A stretch of 64,000 bases of DNA from Sphingomonas ginsenosidimutans (GCF_002374835.1 NZ_NWVD01000003.1:186001-250000), one strand, 5' to 3'; shown: positions 44,201 to 53,067, counted from the first letter of the stretch. Notes: generated by a model from the sequence alone, not told the origin. Numbers and translations: made by a program.

Positions 44201-44483
44201 CTGGATCGGCGGCATGTACCTGAATACGTTCGAGGATTATAACGGTGTCAACGGCGAGCCGCCGCAGAACCCCGATTATGCGGAAATCGCCAAATATCCG
44301 GCGGTGACGTACAATGACGTGCGTTTCGACCTGGAGATGACCGACCGGTTCAACTTCTACGGCGGGGTCACCAACATCGGCGACGTCGATCCGCCCTATG
44401 GGCTGACGGGCGTGGGCGAAGGCTCGGGCATCTACGACAACCGTGGCCGGTTCTTCTACGCCGGGCTCCGCGCGCGCTTCTGA
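41229..44483 (+). CDS. TonB-dependent receptor
   Basis: A 1084-residue outer-membrane transporter. Signal peptide at residues 1-28 (ending GVAMAQA), then a plug beginning GGEIVVTGSRIRR, with TGGVSSVYGSDAIAGVVNFVL, and a 22-strand-type barrel ending in an aromatic residue (FFYAGLRARF). This is the large receptor subtype abundant in sphingomonads; its ligand is unknown. The ATG follows GAGGG at 10 bases. It is transcribed away from the polysaccharide locus; the following oxygenase may be cotranscribed despite a terminator-like hairpin between them. Confidence 0.93.
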   Translation: MKLHQYLAATALAGAIVAACPGVAMAQATAPVAQDDVTAPAGQQQDVQDEAPGGEIVVTGSRIRRPNDDSPIPITSLGSQEIFETGRVSVGDTLNQLPQFRASLGSQNSTSGLGVRGLNLPDLRGLGRARTLTLVNGRRHVTADIINNGNAVDLNTMPTDLIERIDVVTGGVSSVYGSDAIAGVVNFVLKDSYEGLELHGQNGVSKYGDAGNQYVSIVAGKNFADGRGNIAINAEFAHQEDYYASGRPNLRQNNGFVVVDTDTTSSSDDTPDRRFFRDIRSTTLSPGGQLGFRYSSAAAPCGRDPVGSANSAFTCAYLFQPDGSLAAQTGQRVGIGPNGSFLGGNGQTGREGNLLVLSPDVKRYVVNALGHFEVSRGFVPFFEAKYVRTEAFGSQSGPFFSQGQTLGDFTAIDGLTDRSYSNGGLGFVNREGIRLDNPYLGDAARATIAAQLAASINSGVNPNTGAAFTGANAAANQAAALAQVAAGTYRFSLRRNWLDLGTRDEQLTRETYRAVVGVRGDFNDDWHYEVSANYGQHKENSVITGNVNTQRYLLALDTTRNAAGQIVCRSQVNPAYAGEDVGGNPAQLAADVAACVPLNPFGQGSASDAARAYLVTPTTADGKATQFVGSAFVSGDLSQLFSLPGGPVGFAVGAEYRRETLSYNLDPLTQAGYAFYNAIPSFRAPAFEVKEAYGEVSVPLIKDVFLIKELTLTGAARVADYKGSTGTVWAWNGNATWRPVSDLMLRGGYSRSVRAPYLGEQFAPLGQNYTPAPNDPCSTRNINTGSATRAANCAAAGRPDGYDYVYTASLEIQSGGNANLRAEESNALTLGGVFQPSFIPGLAVSVDYYDITVNNVITSPAVQQALNACYDSPTLDNQFCALFQRAGADGGPNGEIPFQILEGTYQDLPQNYARLKARGLDTQVGYNHDFGVVRANLKGVWSHVFQRDDYTDPARPDYRNVLLNELSYPQDQFNINTDLKFGRFTIGHTLRWIGGMYLNTFEDYNGVNGEPPQNPDYAEIAKYPAVTYNDVRFDLEMTDRFNFYGGVTNIGDVDPPYGLTGVGEGSGIYDNRGRFFYAGLRARF

Positions 44484-44510
44484 ATCCGCGCGCCGGATAC
44501 CGACATTGGG

Positions 44511-44543
44511 GGGGCCGGAGCGGGAACGCGCCGGCCCCTTTCG
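44511..44543 (+). terminator. Rho-independent-like terminator after the receptor
   Basis: GGGGCCGG at 44511-44518 pairs with CCGGCCCC at 44531-44538 around a 12-base loop, followed by TTTCG. The stem is strong and the T-run is short. Confidence 0.6.
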
Positions 44544-44588
44544 TCGTGAGGCACGGGCCCGTGCCGCCCCCGTTCCGGGAGACCGCCG

Positions 44589-45572
44589 TTGACCCCGTCC
44601 CGATCCGCCGCCGAACGGGCGCGCAGCCTGGCCGAGACTGGCGATGCGACTGCCGCCGCCGCGGTCCTCGAACATGCCGGTGCGGCAGGGGATGCCGATG
44701 CGCTGATGCAGCTGGCGGTGTGGCGGCTCGTCGGCACGCCGCTGCCGCGTGACCTGACCGTGGCGCGCGCCCTGCTCGCCCGCGCCGCCGCGATCGGGCA
44801 TGTCGACGCCGCGTTGATGCAGGTGGCGCTGACCGCGAATGGCAGTGGCGCCGCCGCGCCCGACTGGCGCGGGGCGCTGGCGCTGCTGCGCGTCGCGGCG
44901 GCTGGCGATCCGGTCGCGGCGGCGCAGCTGGCGCTGGTCGATGCGATGACGATCGACGCGGCGGGGCGGCCGGTGCGTGCGCCGGTCGGCGAGCTGCTAT
45001 GCGATGCGCCGCGGGTGGTGCGGTTCCGCGGCTTCCTGTCGGCGGCCGAATGCGCGCATGTTGCGGGCGTGGCGGCGCCGATGCTGGCGCCCGCGCGGGT
45101 GATCGACCCGGCGAGCGGGCGCTGGGTCACGCATCCGGTACGCACCGCCGACGATGCCGCGATCGGCCCCGCGAACGAGGACATGGTGGTCCGCGCGATC
45201 AACGCGCGGATCGCGGCGGCCAGCGGCACAGATATCGCCGCGGGCGAGCCGCTGACGGTGCTGCGCTACCGCCCGGGGCAGCAATATCGTCCGCATCTCG
45301 ATACGATGGCGGGTGCCGCGAACCAGCGCGTGATGACGATGCTGCTCTATCTCAACGCCGGATATCGCGGCGGCGACACGCACTTTCCCGCACCCGGCCT
45401 CTCCGTCGTACCGGTGCCCGGCGACGCGCTGCTGTTCCGCAACACGCTGCCCGATGATCGCCCCGACCCGCTCAGCCGCCACGCCGGGCAACCGGTGCTG
45501 GCCGGCACTAAATGGCTCGCCACCCGCTGGATCCGCGCCGCCCCGCTCGATCCGTGGGCATTGTCGGGGTGA
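44589..45572 (+). CDS. 2-oxoglutarate/Fe(II) prolyl-4-hydroxylase-like oxygenase with Sel1-like repeats
   Basis: A 327-residue soluble protein. Residues 10-125 are helical Sel1/TPR-like repeats (for example GDADALMQLAVWRL). Residues 140-315 are a 2OG-Fe(II) oxygenase with the iron ligands His and Asp in YRPHLDTM, a distal His in SRHAGQPVLAGTKW, and the 2-oxoglutarate Lys just after it, so the site looks complete. The start is TTG preceded by GGGAGA; no ATG or GTG is suitably placed. It follows the TonB-dependent receptor by 105 bases with a hairpin between. Substrate unknown. Confidence 0.82.
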   Translation: MTPSRSAAERARSLAETGDATAAAAVLEHAGAAGDADALMQLAVWRLVGTPLPRDLTVARALLARAAAIGHVDAALMQVALTANGSGAAAPDWRGALALLRVAAAGDPVAAAQLALVDAMTIDAAGRPVRAPVGELLCDAPRVVRFRGFLSAAECAHVAGVAAPMLAPARVIDPASGRWVTHPVRTADDAAIGPANEDMVVRAINARIAAASGTDIAAGEPLTVLRYRPGQQYRPHLDTMAGAANQRVMTMLLYLNAGYRGGDTHFPAPGLSVVPVPGDALLFRNTLPDDRPDPLSRHAGQPVLAGTKWLATRWIRAAPLDPWALSG

Positions 45573-45698
45573 CGACGCGGTGGACATGCCGAGATATCGA
45601 CATCGCACCAATACGGTCCCTGCATCATGTTCCGCGACGGCGGGGACGCGCCCAGGATCAAGCGGTACACCGGACCGGTCGACTGGATAGCCCCCCGG

Positions 45699-45713
45699 GT
45701 CCGCTGCGCGGAC
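45699..45713. terminator. hairpin between convergent genes
   Basis: GTCCGC-TGC-GCGGAC, a perfect 6-bp stem with a 3-base loop, lies just before the stop of the membrane protein gene on the minus strand and 127 bases after the oxygenase stop. It may terminate transcription from the plus strand. Confidence 0.3.
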
Positions 45714-45716
45714 GGC

Positions 45717-47339
45717 TTACCGCGTCGAGGAGGCGCCGACGCACGGTCCCGGAATCGCGACGACGCGCCAGCGGCCGACGGGTGTCGCGACCGGTCCCCA
45801 CGCGGCGAGCCTGCGCTGGATCCGCGGTCCCACCTCATGTACCAGCCAAACGGCGTGGGTGGCGCCCCAGCGGGCGGCAATCGCGCGGCGATCGCAGTCC
45901 GGGAGGCGATAGTCGAAGAAGCGACGGACGTCGGCCTGGCGCGCGGCGTCGGTCGGGCTGAGCGGCATCGGTCTCGGAAACGCAGCTACCGTCGTCCCGA
46001 ACGCCGGCATCACCAGCGCTGCGCTGTCCCACCCGATCACCCGTGCGCCTGGCGGCAGCGCGGCATGGACCCGGGGTCCCTCGTCTAGGATAGGGCGCAG
46101 CGGCTGGGGCGGTCCCGCCAGCGCCCACGGCTGGATCACCTGCTGGACACCCAGCATTAGATGCGCGGCGATCAGCAGCCCGGCGATCCAGCGCGCGACC
46201 CGCCACGATGTCGGCGACAGCGCATCGAGCGGCGCCGCCGGCGGGCGCTGATCGATCAGATCCAGTATCAGCCACGTCAGCATCATCTGCAGCGCCAGCG
46301 CGATATAATCGAGGAAGCGGTGCGCGACCGACAGGTCGGCGGCCGCGCCGGCGAGATAGCCGGCGAAGATCGCCAGGAACGCCAGCGCCGGCACGCGCGT
46401 GCGCGCCGCACGCAGTTGCCCCGGCAGGACCAGCAATGCCGCCATCGCGGGCCACAGCATCGCGATGACGAACAGCGGATTGTAAAAGAAGGGGAAATCG
46501 TTGAACGTCGCCTGTCCGCGGACCGTCCCCGGCCCGGCCAGATCCAGTGGGTTGAACCACGGCCAAAGCGTGCTGACGGCGATCCCTGTCGTCAGCAACG
46601 CAAGCACCATGCCGCGCCGCGCGATTGCTATCCCCGGATCGAACACCGCCAGAGCCGTCGCGCCGGCCAGCAGGAACAGGGCGTTGAGAGGATGCGTGAC
46701 GATCGCGATCGCTACCAGTGCCACCAGCGCCAGCGCCAGCGCCCCGGCGGCGACGCCGCGCTGTCGGGCACGCAGCAGCCTCACCACAGCGGCCCATCCC
46801 AGAAAGGTTAGCGCGAACACCAACTCCGCCGGATAGTAATTGCCGTGCAGTTGCGAGCGTAGCGGATGAAAACCCGTCCAGATCAGCGGCGGCACGCCCC
46901 AGGCGCAGGTCACGGTGGCCAGCAGAACGGCGGGTGCCCAACGGTGCGCGTAATAGGCGCGGGCGAAGGCGTGAATGCCCGCCAGAAACAGCGCCGACAC
47001 CAACAGCGCCCCCAGCATCATCGCGGTGTCGACGCCCCAACCGGTCCAGCGCGCGACATAGGCGAGCAGGAACGTCCATGGCGTGAACTGCCGCGAGGAA
47101 GCCCCTTCGGCATAGATCGGGTCGAGCGGATGCAGGCCGTGGCGGATCACCTCCGCCACGATCGCGCGATGTTCCCAATAGTCGGTAATGTACAGGAGCG
47201 TCGGGGGCCGCACGACGACATAGGCCAGGACGCACAGCAGCGCATAGACGCCTGCCCCCGCCCACCAAGCGCGGCGCGGAGTCAGCCAGTCGGGCGCACG
47301 CCAGTCGGCGGCGCTGTGATCGGTGGTAGGACCCTGCAT
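45717..47339 (-). CDS. multi-pass membrane protein, GT-C-like, function unknown
   Basis: A 540-residue protein with a short cytoplasmic N-terminus, about 11-12 hydrophobic helices up to residue 430, and a soluble C-terminal part. The first loop, carrying YITDYWEHRAIVAEV, holds Asp, Glu and His residues where GT-C glycosyltransferases have their acidic motif. I do not recognise the family more exactly. The ATG at 47339 follows AAGGGGG. It is the last gene of a minus-strand group with a second GT-C-like protein, GMC oxidoreductase, epimerase and GT2, so a role in a cell-surface glycan is likely. Confidence 0.75.
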   Translation of the reverse strand: MQGPTTDHSAADWRAPDWLTPRRAWWAGAGVYALLCVLAYVVVRPPTLLYITDYWEHRAIVAEVIRHGLHPLDPIYAEGASSRQFTPWTFLLAYVARWTGWGVDTAMMLGALLVSALFLAGIHAFARAYYAHRWAPAVLLATVTCAWGVPPLIWTGFHPLRSQLHGNYYPAELVFALTFLGWAAVVRLLRARQRGVAAGALALALVALVAIAIVTHPLNALFLLAGATALAVFDPGIAIARRGMVLALLTTGIAVSTLWPWFNPLDLAGPGTVRGQATFNDFPFFYNPLFVIAMLWPAMAALLVLPGQLRAARTRVPALAFLAIFAGYLAGAAADLSVAHRFLDYIALALQMMLTWLILDLIDQRPPAAPLDALSPTSWRVARWIAGLLIAAHLMLGVQQVIQPWALAGPPQPLRPILDEGPRVHAALPPGARVIGWDSAALVMPAFGTTVAAFPRPMPLSPTDAARQADVRRFFDYRLPDCDRRAIAARWGATHAVWLVHEVGPRIQRRLAAWGPVATPVGRWRVVAIPGPCVGASSTR

Positions 47340-47548
47340 TGTCGTTCCCCCTTGCCTTCCCCGCCGCCCGACCGGCCCGTCGCTCGAGGCAGTGGCGGGG
47401 TACGAAGCGGATTTCTGATCGCCCGGCAATGTCCCGTCATCGGTGAACGTCGTATATGACGAGATGCCGATCCGCAGCCGGTCCCGCCGGCGGGGGATCG
47501 GGCATGTGCGCAGGCGGGCGATCGGCGACGACGATATCACCGGCTATT

Positions 47549-49021
47549 CTATCGATACTGTCCGCGGCAGTACGGCATGCGCAGGGGCCTCACCGTTGCG
47601 CGGCGTGCCGGTGGATCAGGCATGTCGAAGCGACGCGCGAACCAGTCAGGCAGTGTGTCCGCGCCTCCCGGTCCCGGTTGCGCGAACAGCCACAATGCGG
47701 GGTGCGCGCAGGTGAAGGCACGCGCCTGCGCGACGCGCACACGCGGATCGATCGCAGCCCAGCGCAGCACCTGGTTCCGGTTGGTGGGATCGGGCGAGGG
47801 AATGTCCGGCGTGTCGAGATAGACAAGGCGGCGCGCGATCTCGGGGCGCGCATTCTCCGCCATTTCCAGGAAGCGCAGTCCGCTGCCGGTGACGATGGGG
47901 GCGTTGCCCGGTACGCGCGCGACCGCATCGAGCGCGTCGAGCCGGTCGCGCTTGGCGATCTCCCCGCCCCAACGCCCCGCGTCATTGCCCGGGACGAGCA
48001 GCGCCAACGCCACGAGGCCTATCGCCCTGCCGTTTTCGTCGAGTCGCGCGACCAGCCAGGCGGCGAGCAATCCAGCCCCCAGCGCGGCAGATACGACATA
48101 GCGGTCGGTGAAGCTGTGGCTGACCAGCAATGCGAAGGCGAACACGACCAGCGGCACCGCCAACAGGCCCAACGCGGGAACGGGCACCGGCAGCGCCCGC
48201 GCGCGGCGCAGCGCGACGATGATCAGCAAGCCCAACAGCAACAGGGCAGGCCAGCCGAGCGTCAGTGCGTAGCTCGACAGCAACGCATCCAGCGTCGGGC
48301 GCGCGTAATAGCCGGGTGCCCCCGTATCGGCGCCGCTGTAGTGATGTGCCGCGACCAGGATCGGCAACCAGGCGGCGATCGAAGCCGCCGCGACGGCGCT
48401 CGCGGCCAGCACGCCCCGCGATGGCGGTCGGCGTTCCGCCAGCTCGATCGCGACCAGCACCGCGACCAGCAGCAACGCGTAGAAATGCAGCGCCACCATC
48501 ACCACCAGCAACAGCGCCAGAAGCGCGCAGCGCCTGGGTGACGGCTGCGCGCCGGCGGGCCGTTCGCGTATCGCCAGCGCCAGCGCGAAGACGGCGATCA
48601 GCAGTGCATAGGGGCGCGCCTGTACCGCATAGGCGAACAGGCCCGAAGACAGCACTATCCCGGCCGCCAGCGCTGCAGGCACCCGTCCATATCGTCGCCA
48701 TGCGATCGAACCGAGCGCGATCGCGGCGGCATAGCCCGCCACGATCGACGGAAGGCGCCAGCCAATCGGCGTGTCGACCCCCAGTGCATGCAGCCACCCC
48801 AGCAGCATGTCGTAAAGGGGCGGGGAAAACTCGGCGCCGTGCACCAATGCATGCCAGATCGCCGCCGGATCGGTCAGCCGCGCGGTGCGTACCGCCAGCA
48901 CCTCGTCCATCCACAGCGGGGCGCTTGCGGCAAGCGTGATGGAGGCGACGGCATAATGTACGCTGACCAGCAGGAAAAGCAGGACGGCGAGGACATCGGC
49001 GCGGCCGAAGCGCGGAATCAT
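47549..49021 (-). CDS. ArnT/GT39-type membrane glycosyltransferase
   Basis: A 490-residue protein with about 10-11 membrane helices. The first periplasmic loop has APLWMDEVLAVRTARL, the Asp-Glu motif of GT-C transferases that use lipid-phosphate sugars, and FSPPLYDMLLGWLHALG follows, as in the dolichyl-phosphate-mannose mannosyltransferase (GT39/PMT_2) family. The C-terminal 110 residues are soluble. The donor may be made by the membrane GT2 encoded at the head of this gene group. The stretch of 209 bases to the next gene downstream shows no clear signal. Confidence 0.82.
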   Translation of the reverse strand: MIPRFGRADVLAVLLFLLVSVHYAVASITLAASAPLWMDEVLAVRTARLTDPAAIWHALVHGAEFSPPLYDMLLGWLHALGVDTPIGWRLPSIVAGYAAAIALGSIAWRRYGRVPAALAAGIVLSSGLFAYAVQARPYALLIAVFALALAIRERPAGAQPSPRRCALLALLLVVMVALHFYALLLVAVLVAIELAERRPPSRGVLAASAVAAASIAAWLPILVAAHHYSGADTGAPGYYARPTLDALLSSYALTLGWPALLLLGLLIIVALRRARALPVPVPALGLLAVPLVVFAFALLVSHSFTDRYVVSAALGAGLLAAWLVARLDENGRAIGLVALALLVPGNDAGRWGGEIAKRDRLDALDAVARVPGNAPIVTGSGLRFLEMAENARPEIARRLVYLDTPDIPSPDPTNRNQVLRWAAIDPRVRVAQARAFTCAHPALWLFAQPGPGGADTLPDWFARRFDMPDPPARRATVRPLRMPYCRGQYR

Positions 49022-49024
49022 GGG

Positions 49025-50584
49025 CTAGCCTGCCCGCCGGAGCTCTGGTGTCGAGCAGAGGCGGCGGGCCAGTGCTCCGGCGATGCGATCGGCATTGGCC
49101 ATGATCGTCAGGGTCGGGTGGCGCGCTGAAAGGAAGGGCAGTGCCGCGCCGTCCGCTACGAAGACGCCCGGCACGTTGGTGAGCGCCCCCATGTTATCGG
49201 TCGCTGCGGGGCCGATACCGCCCATCGGCAGCGTTGCCGCGGGATGCGCATCGGCTCCGGGGGGAAGCAGTTGCAGCGACCCCGGCACCCCGAATGCGCC
49301 GCGGCGCCGGGCGTGGCGTGTCAGTTGCGCGAAGCTGGCGCGCAGCAGGCCTGTCGCCGTATCGGTCTGGTGGCCGCGGATCGTCATCCGGCCGGCGGCG
49401 CCATCCTCCTCGATCGTCAGCACATTGTCGCTGAAGCGCCCGGGCAGGTAGCCGGTTGCCAGCAGCAGCGCAGGCGCCAGCGCGCGGGCGGCGCGCAGCG
49501 CGGTCGCGCGGGTGAAGGGCAGGCGATCCGCGATCGCGGCGAGCGGCAGCGTATCCGCGCCATAGAAGACGCCTGCCGCCTCGACGCCCGCGTCGGTCGC
49601 CAGCGTGTAGAACAATTGTCCCAGACCGAACGAACGATCGGGCAGCGCACGGCCGATCAGGTGCGGCATCAGGAAGGCGATCCCGCCGACCGGATTGCTT
49701 TCCAGCCGCAAAGGCCGCCCCGCCAGCCCCATCCGGCGCACGGCCAGGCTGGTCGTCATCAGCGTACCCGCCGCCAGCACCACGATCGGCGCGGCGAACC
49801 GCAGCGATTGCGCGCCGGCGCGTGCCTCCACGACGTTCATTCCCGCATCGCTCGCCAGTCGTTCGACGCGCATGCCGCTGCGATAGGTGAAATGGCGGAA
49901 GCGACGCAGCGCGGGCAGTTCGGTTGCGGCATGATAGATGCTGCCGCGCGCGCACCCGTGCAGGCACAGGCCGCAGGCGGTGCAGGCGCCGCGCCCTTCG
50001 CGCTCCTCGCCGACCAGCACCGCATTGGGGGCAGCGCGAAGATCGAATCCGCCGTCTCTGCGCGCCATGTGGCGTGCTGCGAACCGTGCGGCGGGCGGCG
50101 TCAGTGCGGCGGGGTCAGGCCGATCGCCGCCGCTGACACCGATGCGACGTGCGACGCGGTCGTAATGGGGGCCGAGGTCAGCAGGGAAGGCGGCGAGGTC
50201 CTCGGCACCGTAGCGGGCGGCGAGCGCACCCCAGATCCGCGACAGCCCGCCCGCGGCGAGCGCGCCGATCGCAACATAGTCCCGCGTCGACAGACCCGCG
50301 GCGGTATCGAACCCGGCCAGCGTCGCGCGGGCGAGCGGGGTGGCGAACTTGGGCGACATCGCGCTGTCGGCCAGCGCGCCGTCACGGCCGATTTCCGCCT
50401 GCCAGCGGTGCGGGTCGGCGCGCCATTGCGCCAGCGTCGCGTGCGTGGGGCTGGCGGGCAATTCCGTGTCCGCCGCGTCGAGCATCAGGACGCGCACGCC
50501 GGCTTCCACCAGTGGCCACGCGGCGCTGACCCCGGCGGGACCGCTGCCGACGATGATGACGTCGGCGTCCGACACGCTGGTCAT
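49025..50584 (-). CDS. GMC family oxidoreductase with ferredoxin-like Cys cluster
   Basis: A 519-residue flavoprotein with FAD motif VIIVGSGPAGVSAAW near the N-terminus and the C-terminal GMC_oxred_C region (GGIGPAATDNMGALTNVPGVFVADGAALP). Between them, Cys201, Cys204, Cys207 and Cys211 form CTACGLCLHGC, the spacing of a 4Fe-4S ferredoxin site, unusual for GMC enzymes such as glucose or choline dehydrogenase. It may pass electrons from an alcohol or sugar substrate to a membrane carrier. Start overlaps the epimerase stop (ATGA). Confidence 0.88.
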   Translation of the reverse strand: MTSVSDADVIIVGSGPAGVSAAWPLVEAGVRVLMLDAADTELPASPTHATLAQWRADPHRWQAEIGRDGALADSAMSPKFATPLARATLAGFDTAAGLSTRDYVAIGALAAGGLSRIWGALAARYGAEDLAAFPADLGPHYDRVARRIGVSGGDRPDPAALTPPAARFAARHMARRDGGFDLRAAPNAVLVGEEREGRGACTACGLCLHGCARGSIYHAATELPALRRFRHFTYRSGMRVERLASDAGMNVVEARAGAQSLRFAAPIVVLAAGTLMTTSLAVRRMGLAGRPLRLESNPVGGIAFLMPHLIGRALPDRSFGLGQLFYTLATDAGVEAAGVFYGADTLPLAAIADRLPFTRATALRAARALAPALLLATGYLPGRFSDNVLTIEEDGAAGRMTIRGHQTDTATGLLRASFAQLTRHARRRGAFGVPGSLQLLPPGADAHPAATLPMGGIGPAATDNMGALTNVPGVFVADGAALPFLSARHPTLTIMANADRIAGALARRLCSTPELRRAG

Positions 50585-51753
50585 GCGCGCCCCAGGACGA
50601 GGCGTAGCGGCAGACACAGTGCGTCATACGCCCCATGCGCGGCCAGTCTGGCGAGCCGGGCGATGCGCGAGCCGGCGGCGAGCGCCGCCTCGCCGGGCGC
50701 GCTCGCCTCCGCGATGCGCGCAGCGACACGCAGCCGGCGGCCGAGCGGTGTGTCGCTGCCCAGCGGCTCGCACCAGCGCAGCGGCAGTCGTGGGCGCGCG
50801 ATCGCCCCCTCCGGCCAGGCGCGCGCGTAACGGCGCAGCAGCGCCGGCGTGGGTGCGATCCCGGCGTGACGCAGGAAGGCGCGTCCCTCTGCCAACAACG
50901 CGCGGCGGCCCGCCGGCTCGCGCGCCAGCCGTTCCCCCATCGGACGGACGGCAACGCCCAGCGCGGCAAGATCGGCGGCGCTGTCGATCGGTTCGGTCCC
51001 CGCCAGCCCCAATACGCGCTCGCGATCGACGGTGGGGATCAGCGGCAGGCGCGCGGTCATGTCGCAGGCGAACAGTGCCAGCGACAGCGGAACCGGGATG
51101 ATCGGCAGTCGCCGCCCGCGATACTGGCGTGCCAGCAAGCGCAGCACGTCGCCGAAGGCCACCTGCTGCGGCCCCGCGAGCGCGCGCACGCCCCCCGCCT
51201 GCCCGTCTGCTGCGGCAAGGATGCCGTCGACCACCTCGTCGAGGTGGATCGGCTGGACCGTGCGGTGCGGCTCGATCATCGGTAGCAGCGGCAGAGTCGC
51301 CAGCTTCGCGAGCAGGCCGTACATCGCGGTCAGCGTGCCGCCATAGACCAGCCCGACGCGCAGGCTGGTGGCATCGCCGATCCGCTGTTCGGTCGCCCAT
51401 TTGAGGCGGCCGTAGCGGTTGAGCGCGTGCTCGCGCGCGCTTTGCGAGGAGATGAAGACGCGGGTGGCGATGCCGGCCGTGCGGGCACCATCGAACAGCC
51501 GCGCGGTGGCGGCGATGCTGTCCTGCCCGCTGGCCTGCCAGTCGTGTGCGAGGTGGACGAGCGCGGCCTGCTGCCCGGGGATGTGCGCCGGAAAGCGATC
51601 GCCGAGCGCCCAGGTGACATGGTGCGTGCCGACCGGGCCGGGGCGACGACCAAGCAGCGTTACCGTCCTGCCCTCGCGCAGCGCGCGTGCGACCAGCGCG
51701 GCGCCGATATAGCCGGTGCCGCCGGTGACGATCAGGTGCGCGGCGCGCGTCAT
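50581..51753 (-). CDS. NAD-dependent epimerase/dehydratase with C-terminal extension
   Basis: A 390-residue protein. Residues 1-240 are an extended SDR with LIVTGGTGYIGAALVARALRE and a Tyr-x3-Lys at RYGRLKW (Tyr and Lys four apart), so the site seems complete. The Ser of the triad probably lies in VFISSQSA. Residues 250-390 are an extra helical region of unknown family. It is coupled by ATGA to the GMC oxidoreductase and lies 4 bases after the GT2 gene, so the three are likely to act on one sugar or lipid-linked sugar. Confidence 0.85.
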   Translation of the reverse strand: MTRAAHLIVTGGTGYIGAALVARALREGRTVTLLGRRPGPVGTHHVTWALGDRFPAHIPGQQAALVHLAHDWQASGQDSIAATARLFDGARTAGIATRVFISSQSAREHALNRYGRLKWATEQRIGDATSLRVGLVYGGTLTAMYGLLAKLATLPLLPMIEPHRTVQPIHLDEVVDGILAAADGQAGGVRALAGPQQVAFGDVLRLLARQYRGRRLPIIPVPLSLALFACDMTARLPLIPTVDRERVLGLAGTEPIDSAADLAALGVAVRPMGERLAREPAGRRALLAEGRAFLRHAGIAPTPALLRRYARAWPEGAIARPRLPLRWCEPLGSDTPLGRRLRVAARIAEASAPGEAALAAGSRIARLARLAAHGAYDALCLPLRLVLGRA

Positions 51754-51757
51754 CGCC

Positions 51758-53011
51758 TCACTCTACCGGAAAGGCGGCGCGCAGCCGCGCCTGCTGCGCA
51801 CGCACGCTGCCGGGGCGAAGGTCGAGCACGCCCAGAAGGAAGCCCGACAGCCCCAGCTGCACCGCGACGACGATCGCGCTCATCGACAGCAGCATGATGC
51901 GCAAAAGCTTACCGTCGGCGATCGCGCCGAAATGCGCATCGGCCCACACGCCCGTGGCATAGGCGATCCCGCCGACACCGGCCGCCAGCAGCACCGCGGC
52001 GGCCTGGAGGATGCGTTCCATGCTGACCGCGTCGAGCAGATGTTGCGCGCGGCGGTGCGCCGGCAACAACTGGTGCATCGCGGCAAAGCGGCGTGCGATC
52101 ACGCCGTGCACGATCGCCTGCACCCCGACCACGATCGCCATGCAGCCGACCAGGAAGGCGCGGATGTCGAGCGAGACGCCGTCCCACAGCGACAATTGCC
52201 CCGGCAGCAGCGCGGCGACCAGCGCCATCCCGGCGATCATCAGCACCGCGCCCGGATAGCCGAACGACCAGCGCGGCGAATGCAGCATCAGGAAGCGCAG
52301 GTGCCGCCAGCCGTCGCGCCAGGTGCGCAGGTGCGGCGGGCGGCTGCGCCCGTCCTTGGCCAGCACCGTCGGCACCTCGCGGATGTCGAGATGCGCGAGC
52401 GAGGCGGACACGACCATCTCGCTGGCGAATTCCATGCCTGTCGTGCGCAGGTCGAGGTCGATGATCGACTGGCGATCGAACCCGCGCAGCCCGCAGTGAA
52501 AATCGCCGACCGGGATGCGGAAGAACAGCCGCCCGATCGCCGACAGCACGGGATTGCCGAGATAGCGATGCAGCAACGGCATCGCGCCGGGCAGGATGCC
52601 GCCCTTGAACCGGTTGCCCATCACCAGCTGTCCGCCATCGCGCAATGCCGCGACAAAGGCGGAAAGGTCGCTGAAGTCGTAGCTGTCGTCGGCATCGCCC
52701 ATGATGACGTAGCGCCCGCGCGCGGCGTGGATGCCGCAGCCCAATGCCCCGCCATAGCCCGCGATCGGCGCATGAACGACGCGCGCGCCCGCCGCCTGCG
52801 CGATCGCGATCGACCCGTCGGTACTGCCGTTGTCGGACACCAGCACCTCGCCCGCGATGCCGGCACGTTCGAAATAGCCAACCGCCTTGCGGACGCAGGT
52901 CGCAATCGTCTCGGCTTCGTTGAGGCACGGGATCAGGATCGTGAACTCGATCGAGGGCGCGGCGCCGTCCACCGTGTCCGGCCGTCCGCCCTCTTGTGCC
53001 AGTCCCTGCAT
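51758..53011 (-). CDS. membrane glycosyltransferase family 2, DPM1-like
   Basis: A 417-residue protein. The N-terminal GT-A domain has FTILIPCLNEAETIATCV, DNGSTDGS, and IMGDADDSYDFSDL with the metal-binding Asp residues, and DFHCGLRGFDR as acceptor region. The C-terminal 170 residues contain four hydrophobic helices, as in polyisoprenyl-phosphate sugar synthases (GtrB-like). It probably makes a lipid-phosphate sugar, the type of donor the GT39-like protein in the same group would use. First gene of the group; no promoter recognised. Confidence 0.88.
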   Translation of the reverse strand: MQGLAQEGGRPDTVDGAAPSIEFTILIPCLNEAETIATCVRKAVGYFERAGIAGEVLVSDNGSTDGSIAIAQAAGARVVHAPIAGYGGALGCGIHAARGRYVIMGDADDSYDFSDLSAFVAALRDGGQLVMGNRFKGGILPGAMPLLHRYLGNPVLSAIGRLFFRIPVGDFHCGLRGFDRQSIIDLDLRTTGMEFASEMVVSASLAHLDIREVPTVLAKDGRSRPPHLRTWRDGWRHLRFLMLHSPRWSFGYPGAVLMIAGMALVAALLPGQLSLWDGVSLDIRAFLVGCMAIVVGVQAIVHGVIARRFAAMHQLLPAHRRAQHLLDAVSMERILQAAAVLLAAGVGGIAYATGVWADAHFGAIADGKLLRIMLLSMSAIVVAVQLGLSGFLLGVLDLRPGSVRAQQARLRAAFPVE

Positions 53012-53067
53012 CGCCTACCCCCCTGTCGGTTGGAAGCTGGGCTAGACCCGTGATGGTTAAGTCATCG

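Noticed and set aside
41172..44801. 1209-codon open frame on the minus strand
   Set aside because: It lies antisense to the TonB-dependent receptor, whose signal peptide, plug and barrel are clear. The antisense translation is His/Arg/Ala-rich low-complexity sequence typical of GC-rich shadows.
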